NCBI GenBank assembly: GCA_002469525.1
Contig: DKME01000054.1
Span: 1-6,386 of the forward strand
DNA from: Actinobacteria bacterium UBA7422
Lineage (GTDB): Bacteria > Actinomycetota > Actinomycetes > S36-B12
DNA length: 6,386 nucleotides
Direction: 5' to 3'
Shown here: positions 5,596 to 6,386 of the stretch, piece after piece
Numbering within the stretch: the first letter of the stretch is position 1
Layout: each line of letters opens with the position of its first letter
Program-made: the position numbers and the translations under genes
Notes under the pieces: model-generated
Database searches by the model: none
What the model was told of the DNA's origin: nothing
What the model saw: only the letters and a program-made list of their open reading frames with translations

Positions 5596-6386
5596 TCAGC
5601 GAATATAGGAGGCGCCATTCATGTCAATCGTGCCCCCTGTCAAGTTTGGGAAGGCACCGCTTGCAAGGACGGCTGCCAGTTCGCCCACCTCTTCTGGTTC
5701 AGTGATTCTGCCTAGCACCATTGAATCATTTAGTGCTTGATCACCACCACGCATTACCCGACCGAGATCTGCCATACGTGTATTGACGATGCCAGGAGCA
5801 AGGATAAAACTTAAAATTCCTTCTCTCCCATAGTTGACCGCCACCGTTTGCATCATTGCTTTCATCGCTGCCTTGGAGGCCGCGTATGCCGGCAAAGAGG
5901 AGACCGCTGAACCTTTTTGGGCAGACCAACTCGACATTGAAATGTAAATTCCAAAACCTTGGCTAAGAAAACTTGGCATACTTGAATGAATCAGGTTTGC
6001 GCTTTCACGAACGTTGACTGCCAATGTTTCTTCCCAACCGCGGCCCCACTCCTCGCGGGTTGAATCAAATGGCGTTTCGATATTCACGGCTGCGTTGAGC
6101 ACAATACAATCGATTGAGTCAAAGATTCCTGTTGCTCTGTCCCATAAATTATGCCCTGCGCCATGGACGGAGAGATCTTCCTGAATCACTGCCGCACGAC
6201 TCTTCGCAATTGACGAAATGGCATTCTCTGCGCCGACGCGATCAGAGGAATAGTGCGCGATTACCCGAGCACCTGCTCGCCCCATGCTGCTGGCGACCGC
6301 GGCTCCGATTCCCCGAGATGCTCCGGTGACAAGAACTGTCCGTTCACTGAGGTCAGGTTCGACTCTTGATCTGTTGTTACTCTTCA
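5596..6386 (-). CDS. Second classical SDR, running to the right edge (start codon probably at the boundary)
   Basis: This is an SDR of at least 262 visible residues. The first internal ATG (6285) would lack the cofactor motif, but the frame stays open to the right edge and encodes RTVLVTGASRGIG just upstream, so the gene starts further right. The edge codon is xTG (6386-6385 visible) followed by Lys-Ser-Asn-Asn. If x is A, the protein is 263 residues, and no other in-frame start lies between it and the motif. Numbered from there: TGASRGIG (21-28), NAA in place of NAG (98-100), Asn125, a Ser-rich stretch 150-155, YAASK (Tyr168, Lys172), LAPGIVNTR (196-204), and a C-terminal GGTIDMNGA. Arg25 and the HYSS stretch after the second strand suggest NADPH use. 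The substrate is unknown. Confidence 0.88.
   Translation of the reverse strand, partial: KSNNRSRVEPDLSERTVLVTGASRGIGAAVASSMGRAGARVIAHYSSDRVGAENAISSIAKSRAAVIQEDLSVHGAGHNLWDRATGIFDSIDCIVLNAAVNIETPFDSTREEWGRGWEETLAVNVRESANLIHSSMPSFLSQGFGIYISMSSWSAQKGSAVSSLPAYAASKAAMKAMMQTVAVNYGREGILSFILAPGIVNTRMADLGRVMRGGDQALNDSMVLGRITEPEEVGELAAVLASGAFPNLTGGTIDMNGASYIR

Noticed and set aside
1..6386. Mobile element, CRISPR array, tRNA or integration signature
   Set aside because: No transposase or integrase frame, no spaced direct repeats, no tRNA-like cloverleaf, and no terminal inverted repeats were seen. The genes are intact and compactly arranged.

Overview
The window most likely comes from an actinobacterium (Actinomycetota) of moderate GC content. 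The main reason is the ABC-transporter solute receptor: it carries a lipobox (LTAC) followed by a long acidic Ala/Thr/Glu linker. That is how monoderm bacteria tether amino-acid receptors that diderms leave free in the periplasm. GTG starts and GTGA/ATGA overlaps fit this. The taxon is an inference; no rRNA or other marker is present.

Left and centre (1-4335, minus strand, read right to left). There is one probable operon: ABC ATPase (4142-3384), HisM/OccM-type permease (3387-2605), lipoprotein receptor (2555-1656), a 16-bp perfect hairpin with a GGAA loop (1611-1576), an FAD/NAD(P)-type oxidoreductase with a C-terminal BFD-like [2Fe-2S] domain (1519-56), and the first 19-20 codons of another gene (59 to beyond base 1). 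ATPase and permease overlap by GTGA, and the oxidoreductase and the edge gene overlap by ATGA. The set is a polar-amino-acid/opine-type importer plus an oxidoreductase related to opine oxidase subunit A (OoxA/NoxA) and hydrogen cyanide synthase HcnB. It resembles opine uptake-and-oxidation loci, and a model is import of an amino acid or N-substituted amino acid followed by oxidation. The substrate and the partner subunit cannot be read from this window. The 193 bases ahead of the ATPase gene hold a GTGCG-N5-CGCAC inverted repeat and an AAGCGCTT palindrome next to a TTGACA, which are possible control sites.

Right (4336-6386). Two classical short-chain dehydrogenases (SDRs) on the minus strand flank a small SnoaL-like (NTF2 fold) protein on the plus strand. 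The first SDR and the SnoaL-like gene are divergent, with start codons about 50 bases apart. The SnoaL-like gene and the second SDR converge with an 18-base gap. The second SDR runs to the right edge and lacks only the first base of its probable start codon. These three may act on related hydroxy/keto intermediates, possibly in the same catabolic route as the operon, but that link rests on proximity alone.

No RNA gene, CRISPR array, transposon or integration site was seen. The window is essentially fully coding, with no gene-free stretch over 300 bases.
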